DNA of 64,000 nucleotides, from positions 141,161 to 205,160 of the forward strand of contig VZSR01000680.1 of assembly GCA_013398615.1 (NCBI GenBank). Reading direction: 5' to 3'. The DNA is from Brachypodius melanocephalos (Eukaryota > Chordata > Aves > Passeriformes > Pycnonotidae). A program made the translations under genes and the position numbers. Under the pieces are notes generated by a model. It made no database searches and was not told where the DNA came from. It saw only the letters and a list, made by a program, of their open reading frames with translations. This document shows positions 51,113 to 62,640 of this stretch, piece by piece; within the stretch, counting starts at the first letter, position 1; every line of letters starts with the position of its first letter.

Positions 51113-53669
51113 AGAGCTCAGGTGGAATTGAAAATGTCTCTCTGAGCTTTGCAGCAGCTCTTGATTCTGTGATTCTTCGCGTGGGAGGGAATATTCACCT
51201 TTTCAGCTCTGTGGGGTCATTTTCTTGTGCAAAAATTTTTGAAAAGGGGATCTCGTGATGAGTCCCACCTGGCTGAACAACAGACTTGATGGAGGCACTG
51301 GTTGTTCTGAAAAGGCATCTCATGCTGCAAACCCTATCCTCATGGGTGCTTGGACCATCAACAGCTACTCTGCAGTTAATACCACTTAACTAACTCTACA
51401 GGGGCAAGTGGAGTGTTCAGCTAAGTTACTACAGGTATTTTGTTTGCCCTGGGCATGCTCAGAACCTTAATGTGCGTTTTCTGTACCTGTTCCTTGCTAT
51501 TTTCATTTTGGCTCAGTCATTTTTTACAATGTGACACCTAACTTTGTGTTATAGTTGCAGGACGGAGAGTAAAGGTAACCTCCATAAATTCAAAAATCTT
51601 TAAACCATTTTGACACAACTTGTAAAAATTAAAAGCTGATAGTACTTTTAATAGCAATCTTGTTAGTAATGTTCAAAGCACTAAGTCTCTCGTATTCTAA
51701 AAGCACAGATAACCTGAAGTGACTGAAAGAGGCCTCAAAGAATCTATAATTAAAATCAGCAATATGTACACTACGTTTTAAAACTCCAAACTCTGTTTGA
51801 GAGATTATTTTCTTTATGCAGTACTTAAGAACACGCTCACATATATTGATACCACTACTGTCTTATTTAATGGCCATTCCTGCTGGAGACAGCCCCGTGT
51901 TTGGCTGAGCCCTGCCTGTGGGACTACAGCCCATTGTGCTGTCCCAGGAGTGAGGCTGACAAAGAAACGTGTCTCGGACACAATGCTGTCCCATTCTGCT
52001 CTCTCAGCCCAGAAAAAAACCCATAAAAAAGGTGCAGTTTACTTCCCCCTGCCTGTCTATGGCTCCCCTGGCAAGCATGGCCTGAGCAAATTCCTCTTAG
52101 TCTCCATTCATGTGCAAAGGCACAAAAGGAGAGAACAATATCTGCATTTTCCACTGCAACCCATACAATATCTGGGTAGGCAGTGTGGCTAGACAGGGAT
52201 TTGGGGAATTGTTCTCGTGCTTGGGTCTGAATGACAAACTGTTCTTGCAAGAGCAGATTCTGCTGGTGTTGTTACACTGAGCTGCGGCTGACACACCTGG
52301 AGCCATCTGTGGATGAAAGGCACTTTATAACCAAAATCTGTGCCCTTCAGAAGGATTTATGGACCATTTGTACAACAGTGTAAATTTAACAGTGCTGTTA
52401 ATAAGCTTTCGGTGATTTCACTGGGAGTTCTGTATGCAGAAGGCCCGAGGATTAAGCTCTCCTTAAAGGTTTTGAGGTTTAGAAAATGGAAATTGGGAAG
52501 GGGGCTGGCCTTTTTCAATCACCTGGGATCCTCTCTTCCCATCCTCCACACTCTCTCTGAGGCAGACACTGCCACAGCAAGATCTTTAGGTGTATCACAA
52601 CAAACTTCACCTGAGGAACTGGCTTAAATACCTTTAATTTACTTATTCTTTTAACTCTTTCTCCCCTAGTCTGACATTTACCCTCATTCTCTTGTTAATG
52701 TTAATTTTGTGGACATGTCATGACTAACATTTTGTGTGAAGATGATAGCAAGAAAATGTATGAGACTGTGTCTTCCTTCTGTCATCCACTGTTTATTGTT
52801 AAATCAACAATATTTTATTGTTTATTTATCAAATAGTGGAATTGGAATTTTCTTTGCCTTCCCCATCTATTGTTGCATGTAGTAGCAGTAATGAGAAAGA
52901 TATGACTTCTTTCTTGGCAAGCTGGCTTGTTAAAAGTTGAGTGATACTTTTCATTGTGGAGACTGGTTTTTGATTTTACTTTAATTTCTTTTAAAAAATT
53001 ATTTGAATAAAGCTAATTTTCAGGCTTTATCATCATCTGTTCTCAGGGAGCTTTTAGAAGTCCCCACTTTGACTTTGAATGTGAAAGGTCTGAAAGCAAA
53101 ATGGATTCTCTCTTAAACTGTTTTCACTGTTTTGTTTGAAATACAGTTGAGACCAGAGAAAATGTAGTTTTGTTGACCTGATAGAGAATTAATTCTCCTT
53201 TCTCCTTGGTATTAAAGTCCAGAGCTGGAACCAGCAGGTCTGTTAGAAATAAGGAGTAAAGGTGAATTCTCTCCCTTTTTTTTCCTTTCATTGTGAGCAA
53301 TGGGGAGATAATTCCTTATTGCTAGATTTGCTAGCTGGAGGTAGAAGGGAAGGCTGTGCAAAGAGAGTGGTGAGAAAGAAGATTTAGATTTAAATATTCA
53401 TGTTTTGGGGGCTATTCAATGATATTAGGAATAAATTACCAGCTAAGGACACACTTGATTGATTCTGTCTGAATTTGTTTTATAATAATTTCACATAATT
53501 TCATTTATTCTTTCCTTTAACATCCATTAGAGGAAAAGAGAAAAAAATATACAGCATATGAAAAGAACACAGGGAAGTTTTTAATATAACATTAATAATA
53601 GTTGATATTTAATTGAGATCGTATCTTTAATCTTTTCTTCTTTTCCCCTGCCAGTGTTTCATCTCTATA
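51113..53669. other. Non-coding DNA
   Basis: No gene recognised. The octamer-like gattctgtgattctt at about 51161-51178 resembles a CR1 tail without a recognisable CR1 body. 52300-52470 is complex and might be conserved. Confidence 0.45.
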
Positions 53670-53970
53670 CTTATTATCTTGTTTTCAGTACAGAATTATC
53701 ACCCACTGGTTTTCAATTACAGCGATGCCCATATTGATTCTCCCCTTGATTTTAACTCGAAGCTGAAAAATTACTCACTTAAGCCAATAAAAGTAGATGA
53801 TGTGCTTCGTTTTGGGTTCCTTTTTAAAAATAATAAACGAATAAAAAAGAAGAATGAGAAGCTTATAATGATTCTGAGTTACAGCAAATTCGTATGGAAA
53901 TGCATTTTAAATCATTAGAACTCGGAACGGGGTTACAAATTTACATTTATCTCTTCACGTTGAAATGGTC
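53670..53970. promoter_or_regulatory. Candidate conserved non-coding element
   Basis: AT-rich but complex, retaining CpGs (ttacagcgatgcccat; taactcgaagc; gtgcttcgttttggg; aaattcgtatgg; aactcggaacgggg). It is accompanied by a 79-codon plus frame of low-information, Lys/Asn/Phe-rich composition. The preserved CpGs in CpG-poor DNA suggest constraint. I do not consider the frame coding. Confidence 0.35.
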
Positions 53971-56900
53971 CCTAAGGACATAAAACCTATGCCTGTAATT
54001 CTAAGTTGCATTTGTCTGTTACTTCTTGGGCACTGAGACCCCCTGGCAGATAATGGATTCTGTCTGCACTTGGCTTCCAAAAATAAGGCTTCTGCATGCA
54101 GAGTGCCCATTGGGAGTGGTCCATGTCCACGCTAGCTCACAGACCATGGCCAGGAATTGTCTGGGGGAGTGCCAGCTGGCATGGGCCAAAACCACCACTC
54201 TTTTGGATTAACTGTAGAGATGATTGCATTCCCAGGCTCAGGGAAGTTCCCAGGCACTGCTAAATTTGCTAACAGAGATGTGGCCAGAGAGCATTGTCCC
54301 ATGGAGAAGAAGTTACATCACTTCTCCAAACTCTTCTGTGCATACCTGCTGCTCAACACACAAATAGTCCCACAAATGCAATGATAACAAATTACAAGTT
54401 CAGAGGGTGCAAGGCTTTGCAAGAGAGGCAAAGGTCAAGGGTTGTCATGGTATGGTTGTGGTGGCCATGTGCAGTTGTGAATCAGTCTTTATTGATGCTT
54501 AGCAAGTACGGATTCAGGAGCTGAAGCTGAACATCATCTTTCCTGCACTGAAGGATTTGATTCTGCATCAATTGCTGTCAAGGGAAAACTCTTTTACTTT
54601 CTGTTGGAGCAGACTGAGAGCTAGATACAGGGAAAAAGCACACAGAGCCATCAATTTTAACACACAACTCAAAATAGAAATAGCAAAGGGTCAAAGTTAC
54701 CAAATGGCAAAAATTAAGATCTTCCAGAACCTCTATCCTAAATATCACAAGTAAATAATCTCAATTTTTTTTTTTTGACAGAATAAGTGATTTGTAAGGG
54801 AATCCACACAGGTGCACACCTGTCAGTATGTGTGTGGGTGGGCTTTCTCCAGAGGAGGAGGAAGGAAGTTTCCCAACTTCAGGAAGATGGTGAATATCTG
54901 TAGAAGAGAATTGCTTTAACTAACATTAGCCTCATTGATCTGGGATGATAGTCCCAGCTGCATTCAGCTACCTACACAGACACAGTATAAAAACACCTCT
55001 TTTCAGCCTGACCAGGAAACACTGAAAAGACAAATCACATAGGCTTAAGTGCTGCCGGTTAGTTTTCCACATGTGATCTCTCTTTTTCTTTGACTATGTT
55101 CAATATTCTTGGCCATGTTTTATTGTAACTCTAACTTTCAAGCTTAGGACTGCTCATATTAGAAATATTTGAGTCAAGACCTTCAGACATGTTCTTGTAG
55201 TCCTAAAAACTCCCTTGCCCAAAAGGCCTATTTTGAAGAGCAGAGCCACCACGAAACTTTTGGTTCCATCCAGGTTCTAGGCCTCTGTCCTGCCCTAGTC
55301 TCTGCTTGTCCCCTCCTAGTTCCAGACACACAGTCCTGCTTTCTCAGGGGCCCAACTCTATTTGCCCCATTTCAACATCCATCTCTCCTGCTTAAAATCA
55401 CATACTTACAGTAACAAAGTTTTTCCTAGGCTTGTCACTGCACAGACTTCTTTTCACATGTCTAATTTGTCCACTTTCTATGCATTGTAGCAGCACTGCT
55501 CCTCTTTGGAAATTTTCCAGGAAGCAGCTCTACTTACTCATTTGTAAAATGCCAGTATGGTAGGTTGTAATTTGCCAGTCCATTTCTTCCCCAAGAGTAA
55601 ATTAATTGAGTTGATAGTAGCAGAATTTATAGTTTTATACAGGCTATATTTACATGCTAGGGAAATATTTTAACATTAGGATGGGGTAAATGAGTCATAA
55701 CTTATTATAGAGGAATTCCTGTCTAGGCAGCGATAAGAAGCCAAGGCTTCTCTTTCCTTTCTTTCTGGGGTACCTGCCCTGCTTGAACAGTATCTTATCT
55801 TCTTTTTCTTTTGCCCTTAGTGTCACACAGGGCTGGGACCTCTAAGGGAGTTCTGAAACTGCAGAAGACAAAAATTTTTCTGCAGTGGCTCATGATCACT
55901 GAAGATATTGTTTTATTGCCTTTTCTGTTTGGGGCAGACCCATTGAGGTCTTCGGCCTTGCTGGTCCTTCACATTATAAACATGCAATTTTTTATTTCTC
56001 CTCTGCCAATTATTTACATGGGTTTCTTTACTTTTTTTAATTCTAGGCTTGGTCTAGTAGGTCTGTGGCTCTTTCTGAACCTGCACGGAGCCTCTTCTAC
56101 CACAACCACTCCCCTCTACCCCTATAGAACTAAAATATTTCTTCAGACTGTAGTACCCTCTATACCATCAAAAAGTTGTTGTTGTTTCCTGTGAAATAAC
56201 TTGGGTGCCAAACACAACCTCAGTGCAGCCTGTGGAAATGGAGTCTCCCAAAGGGGATGCTGACTGTGCATAAAAGTGGGCTCTGTTTTCCAAGGCACCT
56301 GCCAGAACCTTGCTGACATTTTCAGCATAGGAAAATATTTGGCACCGGACAACTGTTCAAAAACTTTCACCCTTGTAGGTAGTAAAAAATGTCCTCTTTT
56401 TTAACACATATTTATGTAATTTTGGGGCCTACACACATGTGAAAGGCTTCATTTTTCCCCCCACTGTGAACTTCAGGGAATTTACCTCCTTGGTTCTTCC
56501 TATTTCCTCTATCATTCCACACCCTGAACACATCCAGCTCTTCTTTTTAGTCTCAGACTTTCCCAGCAACCTGAGTTGCAGGATGGTTCATTGCTTTTGC
56601 TCTTTTTTCCAGGAATTAAAAGTCTGACTCCAGCATCTATTTATTATTTTTAGGTTCCTCTAAGAAGTGCACCTTGTTGAATGCTTAATATGTTTGGATT
56701 TAACACCTCCTCCCTTTAGCTGCATTGCAAGTTATTTCTCTTCCACCTTCTTCTCCCATAAAAATGATGAGGACAGGGTTGTACTTGCAAGCTCTGAGGT
56801 GTGCCACCTTCCACCTTTCTGCCAGCTGGCTTTCCCATCTCATGATGTGCAATTGGCTTACGTTTCAGTGTAAAATTACTGAGCAGCCCATTTGCTTGTA

Positions 56901-57366
56901 AGTGGAAATTTTAGCAAAGAGTGAGTTGGTGTTTTAACTATTGCTCATAAGGAAGAGTTTATGAGACTGACTGGCCCCGTGTGTCACCTTTGTGTCCTGC
57001 ACAATGTGCTGGCTTTGGCAAAAGTGCTGGTGCATCATTCACTCACAACAGCAAAGAATAATCCCTTGCAGTTGCAAATGCCAGGCAGTGCCTTAACTTG
57101 TGGCAGTAGCTCTGAAGTGTTCAGCTGTGTGTGGCATTGTCCTTCCCCAATCACCACCTTGCTTCCCTTTTTCTTTTAAATCCCAGCTAAAAGCTTTGTA
57201 ATGTCTTTCTATTCAGGTCTCTTCAGTACTTTGGATTTTCCATAAAGACGACTGAATAGTCATGACTGTTATCTGGAGAATGTGGTGGTGGTGGAGTCTT
57301 CTATAAACCCTGGATTATTTATAGACTCTTCTGTTGCTTCTCCTGTTTAGTACCTTGTTCTAATAC
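53971..57366. other. Non-coding DNA
   Basis: No gene or repeat family recognised. A T run lies at about 54765-54776. A pyrimidine tract ending in ag at about 55798-55820 is followed by a 127-codon frame (55811-56194) with hydrophobic stretches. There is no matching donor and no family resemblance. Confidence 0.45.
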
Positions 57367-57618
57367 ACAGAATCACAGAGTGGTTTGGGTTGGAATGGAA
57401 TTTAAAGCTAATTTTGTTCCAGCCCTGCTTCCACTATCCCAGGTTGCTCAAAGCCCCATCCAGCCTGACCTTGAACACTTCCAGGAATGGAGCATCCACA
57501 GCTTCTCTGTGAAACCTGTCCCAGTGTCTCACCACCCTCACACAAAATAATGTTTTCCTAATATCTGATCTAAACCTACTCTCAGTTTGAAGATATTGCC
57601 CCTTGTCCTATCACTGCA
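57367..57618 (-). mobile_element. CR1 LINE 3' end, antisense
   Basis: Clear antisense CR1 3' sequence over about 250 bases. It starts aatcacagagtggtttgggt and runs through caggttgctcaaagccccat, ccttgaacacttccagg, cccagtgtctcaccaccctc and ccttgtcctatcactgca. CR1 copies are typically truncated at their 5' ends, as this one is at 57618. The match looks close, so this is one of the younger repeats in the window. Confidence 0.95.
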
Positions 57619-58815
57619 TTTTTAAGTAGAAGTAAAATGCAATATTCAAATTCCTCTAATGTGGTGTTTTTCACAAGTAGAAGTTATCAGACCCTTGGAA
57701 GGGTTGGGTTTTTGTTTTGTTTTGTTTTTTAATGTATTTGCTGGGTGATTGCAATAGATATTTTACAGGAAAAAACTCTGATAAAGGCCTTTATTGTCCT
57801 TTATTTTCCTGGACAGTTTCAACAAAAGAGAGTTTTTTCATCTTTTTATTTAGCAGTTGATCAGAGCACTTGACTGATGAATTCCCATTGCCTTATCATT
57901 ATGGAACCTGATTCTTTGTACAGCACAAAATGCAGCCTATTTTAACAAATTCATTGAGTTAAAAATGGGAAGGAGATACTAGCAAAGTCTTGAACTGTGC
58001 TGTCAGGACATACTGCTTTATTTTATTTAAAAAAAATACAGATAGGATTTAACTAGCTACTTCTGAGGGAAAATATAGGCTGTGTTCCAGAGAGAAATAT
58101 ATATGAAGTGTTAGACCATGGATAAGCTAATATGCAACTACTTCAGTGCATCATAATTGGAGAGTAAAGTCAGTCACCTTGAGAACATATTTGGGTATTT
58201 CCCAAAATATCTCTCCAAAATAATTTAGGTTACTGTGCTCTTGAGTATGTGTGTGGAAACAGTGTTGAAAAAAAATAAGATAAATATAAGAACCATACTC
58301 TCCCAAAACTCTAAAAAATTTGTTGTCCATTCTCAAGCTCTACAGACTGAAAGAACAGAAGACCAATAAGATTCAGTTATAATGTAAAACTGAACAGCAC
58401 CACTACCTTAATATCCATCAAAATATGACTTAAAACATTTGCAAGTGAAGAGCAGTACACCCCACACCACCAGCACCAGTTTCAACCTGTCATCCCTAGG
58501 AAGGAACAAATAACGAGATCATGATAGTTGTTTTATGAGGGGTTTGGGCATTTGTCTAGAACACATAAATTGGAAGCCAGATTTGAAGGGAAATGGATGC
58601 AGTCATCAGACAAAATGAAATTTTCTTTTAAAGAGGGAGCTAGAAAATGAACATGCAAAGGGGTTATTTGTAGAAGAAATCCCACTCCATAGACTTGATT
58701 AGAGATATGCCATGGCTTAAATAAGTGACATGAACTAGCTTTAAATATCAATTTTAAAATTTTTAAATTTTTGGTAAGCTGTTTCACAAACTGGCCTTTT
58801 CTCTTTTATTTTTAG
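57619..58815. other. Non-coding DNA
   Basis: AT-rich. A G/T tract (tttttgttttgttttg) lies at about 57711-57730. No gene recognised. Confidence 0.5.
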
Positions 58816-58921
58816 TAGAAAAAAAATCAATTCCTTCAAAACGGTGCAGGGGAGAGTGTGTGGGAGCAAGATTTACAGAATAAAGGTTTCCTTTAATTTA
58901 TTCACTAAAGATTCCTGGCAG
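58816..58921 (+). CDS. Candidate short coding exon, unknown protein
   Basis: Preceded by a strong acceptor (ctcttttatttttag) and followed by a good donor (gcag then gtaaga at 58922). One frame is open for all 106 bases, beginning after a single leading base (phase 2) and ending on a complete codon (phase 0). It includes KTVQGRVCGSKIYRIKVSFN. Phase 2 entry fits the phase 2 exit of the candidate exon at 43229-43302, and the two would total 180 bases. I do not recognise the protein. The aataaa inside it (58879-58884) is an alternative reason to think it is not coding. Confidence 0.25.
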
Positions 58922-60329
58922 GTAAGACTCATTTAAAGGAAACACTTTGGGGTTTTTTTTTTCTGATCTTCTAAATTCCCATCTGTGCTCAGACAGTTCT
59001 GTTTACACTGTTACATTCTTCAGGAGCAAAACTTCTCCGATGTAAAATGCTGAAGGAGCTGTGCATGAAAGTTGCTGAAAAATGTCTCTGTGCAGAAAGT
59101 TTCCCAAAAATGACAGTGGTGTTCACCACAACAGCCTCATGCAATCCGAATCCCAGGGCACCACATGCACTGATCAAGGAAGCTGTTGCAGCCCTAGCTA
59201 AGGAGACAGGGCTCTTTTCATTAAATTGTAATAGGTCTTGTTTTTAATGTAGAAGGTCCTCAGCTTGTTGGCTGATCTCTCAAGCTCATGGTAGCTAACA
59301 TACTCGAGCTAAAGATATTTTATCTATGGGATAAATATACTCCAAATGAAGCAAGAAAGGAGGAGAACTCATGGCAAGAGTCGTGCTCAGTTAGTGCAGT
59401 CAATAGAAGTTATTTGAAGTTGTTTAAGTGGCTTTAAAATAATCCCTGCACCAAACCCAAGCCCTACCTCCTGCCCTTCTATTTGCTGGTGTTTTTAACA
59501 GTTAAAAAGCCTCACAGATGTCTTGTCCAGATCTTGAGAATGTTCAAACAATTTTGGATTTGCCAGGTTTAAACCTGTATTTACTCTTTATCCATCTTGG
59601 ACCTAACAAACATTTTCAGTCCATGATCTCTGCCATGACCTGAATTTGCAGCGTTTTTATGTGATCACTTGAGTGCTGCAGTAGAGTTTCTTCCTTCCAG
59701 GTCTCTAATTGCTTTCACAGCCCAGCAAATCTAAGTGGTAGTTGCTATCCAAACTCCACAAGAAGAAACTGTTTTGCAATGTCCTTGAAAGAGTGGTAAA
59801 TGTTTGTTATGATGCTAACAGCAGAAGCATTACAACAGGGCAATACATTTACAGCAGCTTATTTTGTGATATTTTCTGCAAGACACTAAAATAGTTCTGG
59901 AATAGCAAACACATACAACTTTTCCAGGCATCGATTTTCACTGCTTGGATGGTAGCAAATGCAGGTTGTCAAGATTTCAAACTCTGTGTATTGTTAGTGT
60001 TCTTCTGTTGCAATTTCTGAAATACCCAAAGGTAAGAAGCTGTCATTGTTTTTAGGACCTGCAGAGTGTAAGACAGTGAATTTGCCAGCCTTTGCTGGAA
60101 ATTGTCACTAGATGCTGAGATGTGTTCTTCCAGGGTCCTTTGTAGATTAACAAATGAGGTTTTCTTTATGGAAGATTTATGCCAGTATGGGGAATCCCTG
60201 GTCTTAAAACATGTAAAATAGGGTGTCTGTGAATGAACAAAGGGCTAGAATAGGTGCATGAAAATCTAGCAGTGAAAAGTGGACAGCACAGTGGTGCTTT
60301 ATAGGAAGCACCAAAATACTTGAAGGTAT
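58922..60329. other. Non-coding DNA, possibly older retroelement sequence at the right end
   Basis: No gene recognised. A 66-codon plus frame at 59047-59247 (alanine-rich C-terminal half) has no family resemblance. An ATCGAT site lies at about 59930. The reverse transcriptase and RNase H expected upstream of a gypsy integrase were not recognisable here. Confidence 0.4.
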
Positions 60330-61300
60330 GAATCCTGATGCATTCCAAAGCAAATGCAGGAATCACAGTGGTGGTGGATGTTTATGCAAAGCTCTCTGTG
60401 CAGGCATACAGAAGCCATGTAGCATTAGGGCTCACAACCACAAGCCTAGGAAATTTCTGCAATAAATTCCAAGCCAGACAACAAAGAAGAACCATGATAC
60501 ATTGACTGCCTTGCTGTCTTTGAGTCGAGTTAGGTATTTGCTTGTTTACAAGCACTGAAGAAACCTTGTGGTGTCTCAGTCCTGTTTGGGTGACTGGGAC
60601 AGAGATTCCTCACATGCAAAAGCAGCAGGTCTTCATTGAGAGCTCATTTGCCTGGCATGGAATTCCAGAGACTGTAATTACAGATAATGTAACTCAATTT
60701 TCCTGTCAGGGATCTGCTATTTGTAGCACCAGCAGAACCAGAGTGTGTCACATCCCTGCCACACTCCAGCCAAAGCAGAAGCAGCTGTCAGGGTTTGCCA
60801 AGCATCATGGAGTAAAAGGAATATAGAGAAGGTATTTTTGAGCATTATCTGGTGATCAGCAAGCCTGCAGGATCATTCTGTGTCACACCATGCATGGATA
60901 CTGCGGTGCTCAAATGCTGCAACTCGGTCGAGGTAGAAAACCACTCCATCTGCTGTGGCCTGATTTGTAACACAGGACTGTAAAACCCAAACTAGATATC
61001 CCTTCTCCCGTGAAAAGGTCTGCTGTGCTCAGTATGGTATGTCCAATACAGCAGCAGCAGCAGCAGCAGAGATCTTACTTGAATAAGAGTGGACATAATT
61101 TACAGTCAGTCAGGCTCTCAGAATTAAAAACTACACACAAAATCAAACCCAAGGCTGTTACATTTAAGGATGTTGTATTTGTTCTAATTTGTGCATTTAG
61201 CAAATTAGGCCTTTGGCTTTTTTCCACCATTTGCAGTAAAATATTGCCTTCTTGCAAAGAGGGCCTAGAAGAAAAGTATGAAATTCTGGGGAGGTACTGA
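60330..61300 (+). mobile_element. Decayed Ty3/gypsy-type integrase
   Basis: Three segments in a single reading frame resemble successive parts of a Ty3/gypsy integrase. First, 60542-60826 holds FAWHGIPETVITDNVTQFSC, the region around the second catalytic Asp. Second, 60905-60967 holds GAQMLQLGRGRKP, like the conserved block that follows the catalytic core. Third, 61010-61300 holds RSYLNKSGHNLQ, like the Tyr-rich start of the C-terminal domain. Upstream, in other frames, CNKFQARQQRR (about 60461-60493) and RYLLVY (60532-60549) look like the zinc-binding end and the first core strand. Stops, frameshifts and loss of the first Asp and the catalytic Glu make it non-functional. A (CAG)7 run has expanded inside it. 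No LTRs were found. It could instead be a relic of a domesticated integrase gene. Confidence 0.55.
61049..61069 (+). repeat. (CAG)7 microsatellite
   Basis: Seven uninterrupted CAG units inside the decayed integrase. They read as polyglutamine in the integrase frame. Confidence 0.95.
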
Positions 61301-62029
61301 ACTTTCAATGCCCAGGACTAAGTAAAAGGTCATCATTAAAGCAAGCAGAAATGACAATAAGATTTCTGTTTTAAAAGCTGGCATCAAGGCACCTGCTGTT
61401 ACTGAATAACACGTATCAAAGATTTTTCCACCAAATAAAGGTCATCCTTTCTCTTCAATTGACCCTGTATTTGTAAAAGCAAGATTGGCTTGACTCAATC
61501 AAGACTGGCTTTTCTCCCCTCTATACATTAAGGAATTTAACATATTTGCAGAAATTAATGACATTTCCTCATTCTCCGGAAATCCAATGGCCATTTGTGA
61601 CTCCCTTTTAGTTTGATTCAGGTTAGAGTAACCAATTGTTGAATTTACCTTTGAGTACCCCTCGTGCTTAGACACTTCAGCTATCCATCACAGAGTTATT
61701 TAAGGCAGAGACCTCTTCACCTGCAGCCACCTGGAAACAGAATCTCCAGTTTCCAATTCCTGTCTTCCATCATACCCAGCAATTTTATTCCGAATGAAGA
61801 TTAAAATCAACTTAGAGGAACCTGGGAATTATGTTTCAATGCATGCAGGTGCAATGGCTCTGAAATAGAACTAATAATGCTGTGACAAGTGCCTTGTAAT
61901 TTCTAGAGATGTCACAGTTCATTTGACATCACTCAAATGCCATGTCCTAGTAACACAGAAAGAAGCAGTGCCCACGATGTAGAAGTTGTTACATGCTGAG
62001 GGGAATGACAATTGGAACAGATTAATCAG
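61301..62029. other. Non-coding DNA
   Basis: No gene recognised. No LTR or gypsy 3' flank is identifiable. Confidence 0.5.
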
Positions 62030-62640
62030 AAAATCTGAACAATTCAGGCCATAAAGACTTGTAAAGGTTGTTTAATCTGACCTCCTGCTCACTGCAAGGC
62101 CATCTTGATCAGTATTTCAGGGCTGTATTCAAGTTCTGAAAATCTCCTGCAGCTCCTCTGCGCTTTTTCCAGTTCTGCACCAGCCTCAGAAGGAGATGAT
62201 TTTTTAATCGTTTGGGTCAGTTAGAATTTCCTTGCAAATAATTTGTTTTCCATTGCTCCTAGGTCTTTTTCTGTGTATCTCTGGGATGAGTCTGGCTCCC
62301 TTTTTTTTATGACCTCCCTGCAGGACCCACAAAATCTCTTCTCCAGGCTGATCCTCAGTGTTTCCTCACAGGGCAGCTGCAACAGACCTCGATTGTCACA
62401 GTGGCTCTCTGCTGATACTTTTCCTGTTTGTTGGTATCCAAAACTACTCTCACAAATACCAAGCAGAGGGGAATGACCACCTCCTTTGACCTGCTGTCTG
62501 CAGCCTTGCTGCTCGTGCTGTGATTGCCCTGTGTTGGCAATTGGTTCATGTTGCTCTCCTTGCTGGGCTGTGAAGCCTGGGAGGGGAATATGGATAAAAT
62601 ACCAGGTTGATGGAGGCAAGGAGGTGAAAAGAATTGTTTC
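62030..62640 (-). mobile_element. Diverged CR1 LINE, 3' half, antisense
   Basis: Read on the minus strand, this follows the CR1 3' region in order. First come a gcagacagcaggtcaaagga block and cagcctggagaagagatttt. Then come gggagccagactc, then acaaattatttgcaaggaa. Near the 3' end there is a stretch related to the ttggactagatgat-type CR1 3' UTR, here heavily changed. A 176-codon minus frame (62221-62751) overlaps it and is the longest open frame in the window. It contains ISLEKRF, in the right place for the C-terminal part of ORF2, but the rest is out of frame or altered. It is older than the copy at 57.4 kb. Confidence 0.75.
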
